NCBI RefSeq assembly: GCF_008275125.1
Contig: NZ_CP043473.1
Span: 3,100,001 to 3,164,000 of the forward strand
Length of the DNA stretch: 64,000 bases
Direction: 5' to 3'
Origin: Chromobacterium paludis
GTDB lineage: Bacteria > Pseudomonadota > Gammaproteobacteria > Burkholderiales > Chromobacteriaceae
A program made the position numbers and the translations under genes. The first letter of the stretch is position 1, and every line of letters begins with the position of its first letter. This document shows, one piece after another, positions 43,593 to 53,359 of the stretch. Under the pieces are notes generated by a model. That model was given only the letters and a program-made list of their open reading frames with translations, was not told the origin of the DNA and did no database searches.

Positions 43593-45950
43593 TCAGAACA
43601 GCTGGTCTTTGACGTTCTCCACCGCGTCCTGCGCCGCCGGCTTGCTGCCGTCGTCCACCGGGGCGCTGGCGTCCTCGCCGCTGCCTGGCACGCTGCCGCT
43701 GTTGTCGATGTGCAGTTCCGGATTGGTCTTCTGGAACTCCTCGTAGTAGTACTCGTCGCCGCCGCGCTGGCCGGCGCCCGGCTTCACCACGATACCCTTG
43801 GGCACCGGCAGTTCCACTTCCGGCTGCCCCTTCAGCGCATTGCCCATGTAGTTGATCCAGATAGGCAGCGCGGCGGTGCCGCCATAGCCGTAGCGGCCTA
43901 GCGAGCGCGGCTGGTCGAAGCCAACCCAGGTGGCCGCCACCAGGTTCGGGTTGTAGCCGACAAACCAGGCGTCCTTCCAATCCGAGGTGGTGCCGGTCTT
44001 GCCGGACAGGTCGCTGCGGCCCAGGCTCATGGCGCGGAAGCCCGTGCCATAACGAATCACGTCTCCCATCATGGAACGCATGATGAAGGCGTTGCGCGGG
44101 TCAATGGCCTGTTGCGCGTTCTGGCCGGCCACCGTGGGCACAGTCTTGGCCAGCACGCGGCCGGACTGGTCTTCGATGCGGTCGATGAAGTAAGCCTTGG
44201 TGCGGTAGCCGCCATTGGCGAACACCGAGTAGCCCTCCGCCATCTGCAGCGGCGTCACCGAACCCGCGCCCAGCGCCATCGGCAGGTAAGCCGGATGCTG
44301 CTTGGGCGAGAAGCCAAAGCGCTGGATGTACTGCTGGGCGTAATCGGTGCCGATGGCCATCAGCACGCGCACCGACACCAGGTTCTTGGACAGCGTCAGG
44401 CCGCGGCGCAGCGAGATCAGGCCGGAGAACTTGCCATCGTCGTTCTTGGGTTCCCACATCTGACCGTTGACGCCGGGCACCGACAGCGGCGCGTCGTTGA
44501 TCAGCGTGGACGGCGTAATGCCGCGCTCGATGCCGGCCGAGTAGATAAACGGCTTGAACGAGGAGCCGGGCTGGCGCCAGGCCTGGGTCACGTGGTTAAA
44601 GCTGCGGCGGTTGAAATCGAACCCCCCCACCAGCGACTTGATGGCGCCGGTGCGGGTATCCAGCGACACGAAGGCGCCTTCGACCTCGGGCATCTGCACG
44701 ATTTCCCAATACCCCTTGGGATTAGCCTGGACGCGGATCACCGCGCCGCGGCGGATCTGCAGTTGCGACGAGGCCTTGGCGCTCAGCGCGCGGCGGGCGA
44801 AATCCAGACCCGGCCCCTTGATCACGGCCATCTTGCCGCCGCGCATATAGGCCTGCACTTCGCTGGGGCTGGCCGACAGCACGATGGCGGGCACCATGTC
44901 GCCGCTGTCGCGCAGATCGCCCATGGCCTCGTCCAGCGCCTCGGTCACGTCATCGCCGTTGCCGCTGGGCAGGTCGAGATAGCTCTCCGGGCCGCGATAG
45001 CCGGTCTTGCGGTCGTAATCGAGCAGGCCGGCGCGCAGCGCGTCATAGGCCCACTGCTGATGGCGGCTGTCTATGGTGGTGTACACCTTGAAGCCTTCCG
45101 TGTAGGCCGATTCCTTGTAACGCTCGTACATCGCCTGGCGTACCATTTCCGCAACATACTGGCCAGGCTGGCTGGTATCGGCCGCCTGGCTGGCCAGTTT
45201 CAGCGGCTCGGCCAATGCCTGCTGGTATTGATCCTCGGTAATGAAGTTCAATGCGCGCATGCGCTTCAGCACGTACTGCTGACGCAGCTTGGCGCGCTCC
45301 GGATTCACCACCGGGTTATAGGCGGAAGGCGCCTTGGGCAGGCCGGCCAGCATCGCCATCTGCGCAATGCTCAACTCGTTCAAGGATTTGCCGTAATAGG
45401 CCTGGGCCGCGGCGCCGAAACCATAGGCGCGCTGGCCCAGATAGATCTGGTTGAAATACAGCTCCAGGATCTGGTCCTTGCTCAGCGTGTGTTCAATCTT
45501 GAACGCCAGCAACGCCTCGTTGAACTTGCGCGTGTACGTCTTCTCGCTGGACAGGAAGAAGTTGCGCGCCACCTGCATGGTGATGGTGCTGGCGCCGGAA
45601 CGCGTGTGGCCGGACACCAAGTTGCCGACTGCGGCGCGCAGGATGCCTAGGTAGTCGATGCCGCTGTGCTGGTAGAATCGCTCATCCTCCGCAGCCAGCA
45701 CCGCCTGCCTCATCAGCAACGGCACTTCGTGGATGCGCGAGAACGAACGCCGTTCCTCGCCGAATTCCCCCAGCAGCTGATTGTCGGCAGAATAGACGCG
45801 GAGCGGGATTTTCGGGCGGTAATCCGTGATGACATCAAGGTTTTGCAAGCGGGGGTAGGTTATGATGATGGCAATGGCCAGCGCGCCCGCCAGCAGCACC
45901 ACACCACCTAGAAACGCACCCGCCATGATTGCAAGTAATCGTCTGAGCAT
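43593..45950 (-). CDS. mrcA: Penicillin-binding protein 1A
   Basis: This 785-aa bifunctional enzyme makes and crosslinks peptidoglycan. It has an N-terminal membrane helix (residues 9-31), the glycosyltransferase domain with EDERFYQHSGID and STITMQVARNFFLS, a long linker and the transpeptidase domain with SSFKPF (catalytic Ser), SKN-like region and KTGTT. A Pro/Asp-rich tail closes it. It is divergent from pilM, the standard arrangement in beta- and gammaproteobacteria. Confidence 0.95.
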   Translation of the reverse strand: MLRRLLAIMAGAFLGGVVLLAGALAIAIIITYPRLQNLDVITDYRPKIPLRVYSADNQLLGEFGEERRSFSRIHEVPLLMRQAVLAAEDERFYQHSGIDYLGILRAAVGNLVSGHTRSGASTITMQVARNFFLSSEKTYTRKFNEALLAFKIEHTLSKDQILELYFNQIYLGQRAYGFGAAAQAYYGKSLNELSIAQMAMLAGLPKAPSAYNPVVNPERAKLRQQYVLKRMRALNFITEDQYQQALAEPLKLASQAADTSQPGQYVAEMVRQAMYERYKESAYTEGFKVYTTIDSRHQQWAYDALRAGLLDYDRKTGYRGPESYLDLPSGNGDDVTEALDEAMGDLRDSGDMVPAIVLSASPSEVQAYMRGGKMAVIKGPGLDFARRALSAKASSQLQIRRGAVIRVQANPKGYWEIVQMPEVEGAFVSLDTRTGAIKSLVGGFDFNRRSFNHVTQAWRQPGSSFKPFIYSAGIERGITPSTLINDAPLSVPGVNGQMWEPKNDDGKFSGLISLRRGLTLSKNLVSVRVLMAIGTDYAQQYIQRFGFSPKQHPAYLPMALGAGSVTPLQMAEGYSVFANGGYRTKAYFIDRIEDQSGRVLAKTVPTVAGQNAQQAIDPRNAFIMRSMMGDVIRYGTGFRAMSLGRSDLSGKTGTTSDWKDAWFVGYNPNLVAATWVGFDQPRSLGRYGYGGTAALPIWINYMGNALKGQPEVELPVPKGIVVKPGAGQRGGDEYYYEEFQKTNPELHIDNSGSVPGSGEDASAPVDDGSKPAAQDAVENVKDQLF

Positions 45951-46021
45951 ATTTACGATGGGCTTTCATTGGAAAGCGGATTATAACGTCTTGTGAATGC
46001 CAACAAGACAAACAATGGCCA

Positions 46022-46042
46022 CAACAGTTCGAAAAACTGTTG
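46022..46042. promoter_or_regulatory. Inverted repeat in the mrcA-pilM intergenic region
   Basis: CAACAGTT and AACTGTTG flank a 5-nt spacer, 24 bp before the pilM start. It may be an operator or a leader hairpin for the pilus operon. Confidence 0.4.
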
Positions 46043-46065
46043 CGGCAGAGCGGATTGAGGCGAAG

Positions 46066-47178
46066 ATGTTATTCGAAAAATTGAAGTTCGAGTTGCCTTG
46101 GCTCGAACAGCTGGGATTGGGGAAAGCCCACAATTCGCCCATGTTGGGCCTCGATATCAGCAGCACCTCCGTCAAGCTGGTAGAACTGTCGCGCAACGGC
46201 CGCAACTGCCAAGTCGAGCGCTACGTCATCGAACCGCTGCCCAAAGAAGCGATCAACGACGGCAATCTGGTGGAGATCGAGGGCATTGCCGAAACCATAC
46301 GCCGCGCCTGGAAAAAGCTGGGCAGCCCGATCCGCAATGTGGCCATCGCCATCCCCACCACGATGGCCATTTACAAAAAACTGCTGGTCCCGGTCAGCCA
46401 AACCGATGACCTGGACGAAATCATAGAAAACGAAGCCCATCAGATCATCCCCTTCCCGCTGGAAGAGGTGAATCTGGACCACCAGGTGCTGGGCCCATCG
46501 CCGTCCAGCATCGACGACCTGGAAGTGCTGCTGTGCGCCGCTCGCAAGGAAAAAGTGGAGGAACGCGTCGCCGTAGTGGAGATGGCCGGCCTGCGCGCCC
46601 TGGTGGTGGATGTGGAGTCCTTCGCCATGATGACCGCATTCGAACAGATCCAGCAGCAGCTGCCGGACCACGGCATGAACCAGACGTTCGCCATGTTCGA
46701 CATCGGCGCCACCCGCATCCACTGCAACATCCTGCGCAACGGCCAGCAGATCTACTACCGCGAGCAGGCCTTCGGCGGCCACCAGCTCACACGCGACATC
46801 CAGCGTCGCTACAACATCAGCTTTGAAGAGGCCGAGGCCAGCAAGCGCACCATGGCGCTGCCGGACGGTTATGAATCGGAGCTGATGCATCCCTTCATCG
46901 ACTCCCTGGCCCAGGAAGTCCAGCGCGCGCTGCAATTCTTCTACACCACGGTCAGCGTGTCGCAATACCTGCGCGTGGACTACATCCTGCTGGCCGGCGG
47001 CTGCAGCATGCTGCCGGGTCTGGACGATGCCGTGGCCGGCCGGACCCAGATCAGCACCATGATCGCCAATCCGTTCACCACCATGGTACAGTCCGGCTCC
47101 ATCCGACTGAAGGAATTGCTGATGGACGCCCCGTCGCTGCTGATTGCCTGCGGGCTGGCGCTCCGGAGGTTCGACTGA
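46066..47178 (+). CDS. pilM: Type IV pilus inner-membrane assembly protein PilM
   Basis: The 370-aa cytosolic actin-like protein starts at 46066 after TTGAGG. It has the nucleotide-binding segments LGLDISSTSVKLVEL and MFDIGATRIHCNIL and the C-terminal LLAGGCSMLPGLDDAV. PilM binds the N-terminus of PilN and connects the motor to the alignment subcomplex. It is the first gene of pilMNOPQ; the next gene starts right after its stop. Confidence 0.95.
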   Translation: MLFEKLKFELPWLEQLGLGKAHNSPMLGLDISSTSVKLVELSRNGRNCQVERYVIEPLPKEAINDGNLVEIEGIAETIRRAWKKLGSPIRNVAIAIPTTMAIYKKLLVPVSQTDDLDEIIENEAHQIIPFPLEEVNLDHQVLGPSPSSIDDLEVLLCAARKEKVEERVAVVEMAGLRALVVDVESFAMMTAFEQIQQQLPDHGMNQTFAMFDIGATRIHCNILRNGQQIYYREQAFGGHQLTRDIQRRYNISFEEAEASKRTMALPDGYESELMHPFIDSLAQEVQRALQFFYTTVSVSQYLRVDYILLAGGCSMLPGLDDAVAGRTQISTMIANPFTTMVQSGSIRLKELLMDAPSLLIACGLALRRFD

Positions 47179-47769
47179 ATGATACGGATCAACCTCCTTC
47201 CCCACCGCGAACAGAAAAAAGCCGCGCACCGGCTCCGCTTCCAGCTGCTCACAGGCGCCACCCTTGTCGGCGCCGCAATCTTGCTGGGCATCGTCTATCT
47301 GGCGCTGGGACGCCAGCTGTCGGACCAGCAGCAGCGCAATCAGTTCCTGCAGACGGAGATCGTCAAGCTGGACTCCCAGATCAAGGACATCGGCAAGCTG
47401 AAAAAACAGCGCGACGACCTGCTGGCGCGCAAGCAGCTGGTGGAGCGCCTGCAAGAAGGCCGCAACGGCGCGGTGCACCTGTTCGACCAACTGGTGCGGC
47501 AAACGCCGGATGGCGTCTACCTGAAATCATTCAAGCAGACCGGCAACCAGGTGGTGCTGTCCGGCTACGCCCAGTCCGGCGCCCGCGTATCCAACTACAT
47601 GCGCCAGCTCAGTCAATCGGACGTATTCGACGCGCCGGTGCTGGTCGAGGTCACCTCCAGCATCGTCAACAATCAACGCGTCAACGCCTTCACGCTGAAC
47701 GCCACGCTGCGCCAAGCCCCGCCCGATACGCAACTGAACAATAACAAGCCCGCCGGAGCCAAGCCATGA
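47179..47769 (+). CDS. pilN: Type IV pilus alignment protein PilN
   Basis: This 196-aa inner-membrane protein begins with the PilM-binding tail MIRINLLPHREQKKA, which is conserved in the family, followed by one membrane helix (residues 21-45), a coiled coil and a ferredoxin-like periplasmic domain. It forms a dimer with PilO. The stop overlaps the pilO start by 4 bp. Confidence 0.94.
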   Translation: MIRINLLPHREQKKAAHRLRFQLLTGATLVGAAILLGIVYLALGRQLSDQQQRNQFLQTEIVKLDSQIKDIGKLKKQRDDLLARKQLVERLQEGRNGAVHLFDQLVRQTPDGVYLKSFKQTGNQVVLSGYAQSGARVSNYMRQLSQSDVFDAPVLVEVTSSIVNNQRVNAFTLNATLRQAPPDTQLNNNKPAGAKP

Positions 47770-48383
47770 CGCTGGACGAACTGCGCTCGCTCGAACCCAA
47801 GGACATGCCCAACTGGCCGCTGCAGGCGCAAATCCTGGCGCTGGCCATACTGCTGCTGATGCTATTGGGCCTGGGCTACTTCTTCGTCCTGGGCGACCAG
47901 CTGGACCAACTGAACCAGGCCAAGCAGCAGGAGCAGCAATTGAAGCAGACCTATGTCGACAAAAAGCGGCAAGCGGTCAACCTGGACGCGCTGGAACAGC
48001 AGCTGAAGGAAATCGACGCCTCCTTCGGCGCCCTGCTGAAACAGCTGCCCACCAAGTCGGACATGGACACCCTGCTGACGGAGATCAATCAGGCCGGCAT
48101 CGGCCGCGGCCTGCAGTTTGAGCTGTTCAAGCCCGGCACCGAGATCCGCTCCGCGGAAATGGCGGAAGTGCCCATCTCCATCCGGCTGTCCGGCACTTAC
48201 AACGACCTGGCGGCCTTCGTCAACGACGTGGCCCAGCTGTCGCGCATCGTCACCATCAGCGATATCAGCCTGAACCCCGGCAACAACAACAGCCGCCTGA
48301 CCATGGACGCCACCGCCCACACTTACCGCGCGCTGGAAGCCAGCGAGCGCATGGGCCTGCCGGCGGCGCCGGCCCAGAAGTGA
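47766..48383 (+). CDS. pilO: Type IV pilus alignment protein PilO
   Basis: The protein is 205 aa: a short cytoplasmic end, one membrane helix (about 21-42), a coiled coil rich in Gln/Leu and a periplasmic domain (FEAF-like LQFELFKPG, VPISIRLSGTYNDLAAFVNDVAQLSRIVTI). It pairs with PilN to align the pilus machine across the periplasm. It overlaps both neighbours. Confidence 0.94.
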   Translation: MTLDELRSLEPKDMPNWPLQAQILALAILLLMLLGLGYFFVLGDQLDQLNQAKQQEQQLKQTYVDKKRQAVNLDALEQQLKEIDASFGALLKQLPTKSDMDTLLTEINQAGIGRGLQFELFKPGTEIRSAEMAEVPISIRLSGTYNDLAAFVNDVAQLSRIVTISDISLNPGNNNSRLTMDATAHTYRALEASERMGLPAAPAQK

Positions 48384-48394
48384 GAGACAGCCAG

Positions 48395-48916
48395 ATGATG
48401 AAGATTCTGCCTCTCCTCCTCCCCATCCTGCTGCTAAGCGGCTGCGGCAGCGCCGGCGACGATGACCTGCGCGCCTGGATGGCCGCCAGCAGCCAGGGAC
48501 TGCGCGGCCAGATCGAACCCCTGCCCCAGGTGCAGGCCTACAAGCCTTTCACTTATCAGGCCTACGATCTGCTGGATCCGTTCAACCCGCAGAAGCTGCA
48601 GGCGGGACGAAGCCATAACTCGGCCAACGCGCCGGACCTGAAGCGTCCGCGCGAGGCGCTGGAAAACTATGACCTGGATAAACTGGCCATGGTCGGCACG
48701 CTCAAGCGCGCCGGCCAGACCTTTGCCTTGATCCGCACGCCGGAGGGCGCGATCTACCGGGTGCAGGCCGGCAATTATGTCGGCACCAACTACGGAAAAA
48801 TCGTTTCCATAGACGAAGGCGAAGTCAAACTGGCCGAAACCGTTGAAGATCTGAATGGAGAATGGGTGCAGCGCGACAGCAGCCTGTACCTGGCAGAACA
48901 AGGGCAGAACAAATGA
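48395..48916 (+). CDS. pilP: Type IV pilus lipoprotein PilP
   Basis: I use the ATG at 48395 because it begins at the lipoprotein signal (MMKILPLLLPILLLSGC). The mature part has a disordered region and then the beta-sandwich (LAMVGTLKRAGQTFALIRTPEGAIYRVQAGNYVGTNYGKI), which links PilNO to the secretin PilQ. A GTG at 48380 is an alternative start. The stop overlaps the pilQ start. Confidence 0.93.
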   Translation: MMKILPLLLPILLLSGCGSAGDDDLRAWMAASSQGLRGQIEPLPQVQAYKPFTYQAYDLLDPFNPQKLQAGRSHNSANAPDLKRPREALENYDLDKLAMVGTLKRAGQTFALIRTPEGAIYRVQAGNYVGTNYGKIVSIDEGEVKLAETVEDLNGEWVQRDSSLYLAEQGQNK

Positions 48917-51021
48917 ACAAGCTATCCATCGCACTGCTGGGGGGCCTGGCGATGTGTTTCTCGGCCGTCCACGCGCTGGCCGGTCCGGCCATCACCGGGA
49001 TCGACACCAGCAAGGTAGACGGCAATCAGCAAACGGTGCAGATCACCTTCGACGGCCCGGCAGTGAAGCCCAACAGCTTCTCCATGTCCAATCCGCCGCG
49101 CATCGCGCTGGATTTCGCCGATACCGGCGTCAAGCTGGCCAAGCCATCCATCAACGTGGACAGCCCGCTGCTGAAGTCCGCCATCGCCATCGAGGCCGCC
49201 GGCCGCTCTCGACTGGTGCTGAACCTGGCCCGGCTCGCCGCCTACCGCAGCCAGTTGAGCGGGAATAAACTGGTATTGACCCTGGATGGTTCGATGACGG
49301 CCAGCCAAGGCGCCACGCCAGAAGAGCAAACCGCCCCCGCCAGCGCCGCGCCGCCCGCCCGAGAGCGGATCGCCTCCAGCCGCAGCCTGGGCCTGGACTT
49401 CCGCCGCGGCCGCAACGGCGAGGCCCGGGTGGAGCTGACGTTGCCCAGCGCCAATACGCCGGTGGACATCCGCCGCGAAGGCAAGAACCTGGCGGTGGAC
49501 ATCGTCGGCGCCTTGCTGCCGCAGCAGCTGGTGCGCCGCCTGGACGTCACCGACTTCGGCACCGCGGTGGCCAAAGTGGACGCCGACAACCAGGGCAACA
49601 ACGCGCGCATCCTGATCCAACCGCAAGGCGATTGGGACTATTCGTCCTACCAGACCGACGGCAAGCTGGTGGTGGAAGTGCGCCGACCGGCCGGGGACCA
49701 AGTCGCCGCCGACAATGGCAAAACAGTCTACAAAGGCGACAAGCTGTCGCTGAACTTCCAGAACATCGAGGTGCGCACCGTGCTGCAGGTGCTCGCCGAA
49801 TTCACCGGCCTCAACATCGTCACCAGCGATTCGGTCACCGGCAACATCACGCTGCGGCTGAAGGACGTGCCCTGGGACCAGGCGCTGGACCTGATTCTGC
49901 AGACCAAGGGCCTGGACCAGCGGCGCAACGGCAACATCATCCAGATCGCCCCGCGCGACGAGCTGCTGTCGCGCGACAAGCAGTTACAGGAGGCCCGCCA
50001 ACAGCTGGCCACGCTGGAGCCGCTGCGTTCGGAAACCTTCGTGCTGCGCTACCGCTCGGCCGAAGACTTCAAGAAAGTCCTCAACGGCGACAATACCGAA
50101 GGCAAGAAACAAAGCATTCTGTCCGACCGCGGCAGCGTGCTGATCGACCCCAAGACCAACACCCTGATCGTCAACGACATCGGCTCCGTCATCGACAAGA
50201 TCCGCGACATCATCACCAAGACCGACATCCCGGTGAAACAGGTGCTGATCGAGGCGCGCATCGTCGAGGCCACCGACAACTGGGAACGCGACCTCGGCGT
50301 CAAGCTGGCTTACGAGCGCATCGGCAGCACCGGCATCATCAGCGGCGGCGGCCTAACCAACGCCATCAACAATGCCAACGGCCGCATTCCGCCGGTGCAG
50401 TCGGCCACCCAGAATCCTTACACCGTGACCCCCGGCATCAACCTGCCCATCGCCAACCCTGCCGGCTCGCTGACCGCGCTGTACGGCGTGGGCAAATCCG
50501 CCATCATCGGCCTGGAACTGCAAGCCTTGCAAGCCGAAGACAAGGGCAGGGTGATCTCCAGTCCGCGCGTGATGACCTCGGACCGCCAGGAGGCCACCGT
50601 CGAACAGGGCCAGGAAATTCCATACCAGGAAGCCAGCTCCAGCGGCGCGACCTCGGTCTCGTTCAAAAAAGCCGTGCTCAGCCTCATCGTCAAACCGCAG
50701 ATCACACCGGACAACCACGTGCTGCTGGACATCAAGGTCAACAAAGACTCGGCCAACTTCCAGCAAACCGTCAACGGCACGCCGTCGCTGAACACCGAGA
50801 AGATCGAAACCCAGGTGCTGGTCGACAACGGCGGCACCGTGGTGATAGGCGGCATCTACCAGCAGCAGTTGAGCGACATCGTCAACAAGGTGCCGCTGCT
50901 GGGCGACATTCCCGTGCTGGGCGCGCTGTTCCGCAGTTCGCAAAAAATCAACAAGCGCAGCGAACTGCTGATCTTCATCACCCCCAAGGTGATCAACGAT
51001 CTAGTGGCCACCAACGACTGA
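48913..51021 (+). CDS. pilQ: Type IV pilus secretin PilQ
   Basis: This 702-aa outer-membrane secretin has a signal peptide, then two AMIN domains (about residues 30-115 and 155-260), an N0/STN-like domain ([26 protein letters not shown]), an N1 domain ([13 protein letters not shown]) and the secretin core ([69 protein letters not shown]). It forms the pore for the pilus and for DNA uptake. Last gene of pilMNOPQ. Confidence 0.95.
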   Translation: MNKLSIALLGGLAMCFSAVHALAGPAITGIDTSKVDGNQQTVQITFDGPAVKPNSFSMSNPPRIALDFADTGVKLAKPSINVDSPLLKSAIAIEAAGRSRLVLNLARLAAYRSQLSGNKLVLTLDGSMTASQGATPEEQTAPASAAPPARERIASSRSLGLDFRRGRNGEARVELTLPSANTPVDIRREGKNLAVDIVGALLPQQLVRRLDVTDFGTAVAKVDADNQGNNARILIQPQGDWDYSSYQTDGKLVVEVRRPAGDQVAADNGKTVYKGDKLSLNFQNIEVRTVLQVLAEFTGLNIVTSDSVTGNITLRLKDVPWDQALDLILQTKGLDQRRNGNIIQIAPRDELLSRDKQLQEARQQLATLEPLRSETFVLRYRSAEDFKKVLNGDNTEGKKQSILSDRGSVLIDPKTNTLIVNDIGSVIDKIRDIITKTDIPVKQVLIEARIVEATDNWERDLGVKLAYERIGSTGIISGGGLTNAINNANGRIPPVQSATQNPYTVTPGINLPIANPAGSLTALYGVGKSAIIGLELQALQAEDKGRVISSPRVMTSDRQEATVEQGQEIPYQEASSSGATSVSFKKAVLSLIVKPQITPDNHVLLDIKVNKDSANFQQTVNGTPSLNTEKIETQVLVDNGGTVVIGGIYQQQLSDIVNKVPLLGDIPVLGALFRSSQKINKRSELLIFITPKVINDLVATND

Positions 51022-51065
51022 AGCCGCCAAGACAGAGCCGCCGGCTATCGGCTACAATGCCTGCC

Positions 51066-51608
51066 ATGGAGAAACTGGCAGGCAATTTTTTTCTGGTCGG
51101 CCTGATGGGCGCGGGCAAGACCACCGTCGGCCGCGCATTGGCGCGCCGCACCGGCAAGACGTTCTACGATTCCGACCAGGAAATCGAGGCACGCACCGGC
51201 GTGCGCGTCGCCACCATCTTCGACATCGAAGGCGAACAGCGCTTCCGCAATCGTGAAACCTGCGTCATCCGCGACCTGGCCCAGCAGCGCGACATCGTGC
51301 TGGCGACGGGCGGCGGCGCCGTGTTGCGCGAAGAAAACCGCAAGGTGCTGGCCGCCCAAGGCACCGTCATCTACCTGCGCGCCACCATAGACGATCTGCT
51401 GCTGCGCACCCAGCACGACAAAAACCGCCCGCTGCTGCAGATCGCCGATCCGCGCGGCAAGCTGGAAAGCCTATTCAACGAGCGCGATCCGCTATACCGC
51501 GAGATAGCCGACATCGTCGTCGACACCACCCAACAAAACGTCAACCTGCTGGTCGCCCGCCTGATCGAACAGCTGCAAGCCCATCCCGTCCGCCAACAAG
51601 AGAGCTGA
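51066..51608 (+). CDS. aroK: Shikimate kinase
   Basis: The 180-aa kinase has Walker [10 protein letters not shown], then [13 protein letters not shown], the shikimate-binding FRNRET and ATGGGAVL, and the RPLLQ lid region. It adds a phosphate to shikimate in the chorismate pathway. The pilQ-aroK-aroB order is typical of proteobacteria. It starts 44 bp after pilQ and is probably in the same transcript. Confidence 0.95.
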   Translation: MEKLAGNFFLVGLMGAGKTTVGRALARRTGKTFYDSDQEIEARTGVRVATIFDIEGEQRFRNRETCVIRDLAQQRDIVLATGGGAVLREENRKVLAAQGTVIYLRATIDDLLLRTQHDKNRPLLQIADPRGKLESLFNERDPLYREIADIVVDTTQQNVNLLVARLIEQLQAHPVRQQES

Positions 51609-51610
51609 AT

Positions 51611-52690
51611 GTGATCACCCTCGACCTGATCCTGCCCGATACCCGCTACCCGATACACATTGGCCACGGACTGCTGGAACAGGTCGATCTCTTGCTGCCG
51701 CACCTGCCGGTGCCCAAGGCCGCCATCGTCAGCAACGAAACCGTCGCCCCGCTTTATCTCGCCCGCCTGCGACAGGCTCTGGAAGCGCGCGGCGTGGCCT
51801 GCCTCAGCGTGGTGCTGCCCGATGGCGAGGCGCACAAAGACTGGCAGACGCTGAACCGGATTTTTGACGCCCTGCTGTCTGGCAACGCCGAACGCAAAAC
51901 CACGCTGATCGCCCTGGGCGGCGGCGTCATCGGCGACATGACCGGTTTCGCCGCGGCCTGCTATCAGCGCGGCGCGCCCTTCATCCAGATCCCCACCACC
52001 TTGCTGGCACAGGTCGACTCCTCCGTAGGCGGCAAAACCGCGATCAACCACCCCTTGGGCAAGAACATGATCGGCGCCTTCTATCAGCCGCGCGCGGTCA
52101 TCGCCGACATGGACCTGCTGGCCACGCTGCCCGAGCGCGAGCTATCTGCCGGCCTGGCGGAGGTGATCAAATACGGGCTGCTGGGCGATGCCGATTTCCT
52201 CGCCTGGCTGGAAGCCAATATGCCCGCGTTGCGCGCGCGCGACAGCACCGCCCTGCAATACGCCGTGAAGCGCAGCTGCGAAATGAAGGCCGTCATCGTC
52301 GCCGAAGATGAAAAGGAAAACGGCGTGCGCGCGCTGCTGAACCTCGGCCACACCTTCGGCCACGCCATCGAAGCCGGCATGGGCTATGGTGCCTGGCTGC
52401 ACGGCGAGGCCGTGGCCGCCGGCATGGTGCTGGCCGCGGCCGCCTCCGCCGAACTGGGCTGGATCAAGCAGGAGGAAGTGGAACGCGTGCGAAGGCTGAT
52501 CGCCGCCGCGGGCTTGCCCACTCGCGCGCCGCAGATGCCTGTGGAACAATGGTTAAGTCTAATGGCGCACGATAAGAAGGTGGAAGCGGGCACCATACGC
52601 TTTGTCCTGCTGCGTCGACTGGGCCAGGCGGCGATACAGCCAGGCCTCGACATCACCCTGCTGGAACGCATTCTGCGGGCAAACAGCTGA
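51611..52690 (+). CDS. aroB: 3-dehydroquinate synthase
   Basis: The 359-aa enzyme starts at GTG 51611, 2 bp after the aroK stop. NAD- and metal-binding motifs are clear: [49 protein letters not shown], and the metal-binding histidines in [12 protein letters not shown] and [11 protein letters not shown]. It makes 3-dehydroquinate from DAHP, the second step of the shikimate pathway, upstream of the AroK step. Confidence 0.95.
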   Translation: MITLDLILPDTRYPIHIGHGLLEQVDLLLPHLPVPKAAIVSNETVAPLYLARLRQALEARGVACLSVVLPDGEAHKDWQTLNRIFDALLSGNAERKTTLIALGGGVIGDMTGFAAACYQRGAPFIQIPTTLLAQVDSSVGGKTAINHPLGKNMIGAFYQPRAVIADMDLLATLPERELSAGLAEVIKYGLLGDADFLAWLEANMPALRARDSTALQYAVKRSCEMKAVIVAEDEKENGVRALLNLGHTFGHAIEAGMGYGAWLHGEAVAAGMVLAAAASAELGWIKQEEVERVRRLIAAAGLPTRAPQMPVEQWLSLMAHDKKVEAGTIRFVLLRRLGQAAIQPGLDITLLERILRANS

Positions 52691-52801
52691 TTTTCCAGGC
52701 TGTCCGGGCGGCTACGGAATTATACGGATTGCGCGCCGCCCTCCTCATCAGAATAATCAACAGACTACATAAGATGTTGTACCACGAGGGGGAGAAACAA
52801 A

Positions 52802-53182
52802 ATGGACGTCTTTACGGCACTGGCCAGCAGTCTGGCCCTGATGCTCGCCTACTATACCTTGCGCCACTTCTGGCGCCGCATGCGCTACGTCAAACCAGAA
52901 CACCGCGGCATCGACCCCATCGGCGAGGCCGAGGTCTATCTTGCCTATGGCCGTACCCGTGAAGCCGTTCGGGTCCTCAAGGACTCGCTCAGAGACGATC
53001 CAGACAATCTCCATGCCAAGGTAGCCTTGCTGCGCGCCTATTCCAGCGCGCGCGACAGCGAGGCCTACGTGTTGCTGGCGCGCGATGTTCAGTCTCAGGT
53101 CCAAGGCCAACCGGTATGGCGCACCATTCAGGAAAATGGCCGCGAGCTGGCTCCGCAGGAACCGCTGTTCGCCAAATTCTGA
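52802..53182 (+). CDS. FimV-like small TPR protein
   Basis: This 126-aa protein has one N-terminal membrane helix (residues 3-20), a basic stretch, and a helical repeat region (GEAEVYLAYGRTREAVRVLKDSLRDDPDNLHAKVALLRAYSS) that matches the C-terminal domain of FimV/TPR proteins. FimV promotes type IV pilus and polar assembly, and this one lies after the pil-aro cluster. It lacks the large peptidoglycan-binding part, so the name is by similarity only. Confidence 0.7.
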   Translation: MDVFTALASSLALMLAYYTLRHFWRRMRYVKPEHRGIDPIGEAEVYLAYGRTREAVRVLKDSLRDDPDNLHAKVALLRAYSSARDSEAYVLLARDVQSQVQGQPVWRTIQENGRELAPQEPLFAKF

Positions 53183-53204
53183 TCCATCCGCTCCGCGATC
53201 AAGC

Positions 53205-53230
53205 AAAAGGGCCGCAAACGCGGCCCTTTT
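53205..53230 (+). terminator. Terminator after the FimV-like gene
   Basis: AAAAGGGCCGC/GCGGCCCTTTT stem with loop AAAC, starting 22 bp after the stop. Confidence 0.85.
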
Positions 53231-53359
53231 GCTGCGCGGCGCAGGCCGGCTTAGCGTCACGAAGCACACACCATTAGAGAACCTGAGCCCAGGCGCGACG
53301 ACGCCAATAGTGCCATCCTAAGGCAGCCCGGCCCATGAGCAGGGTTGGGTTCGCGGGTA

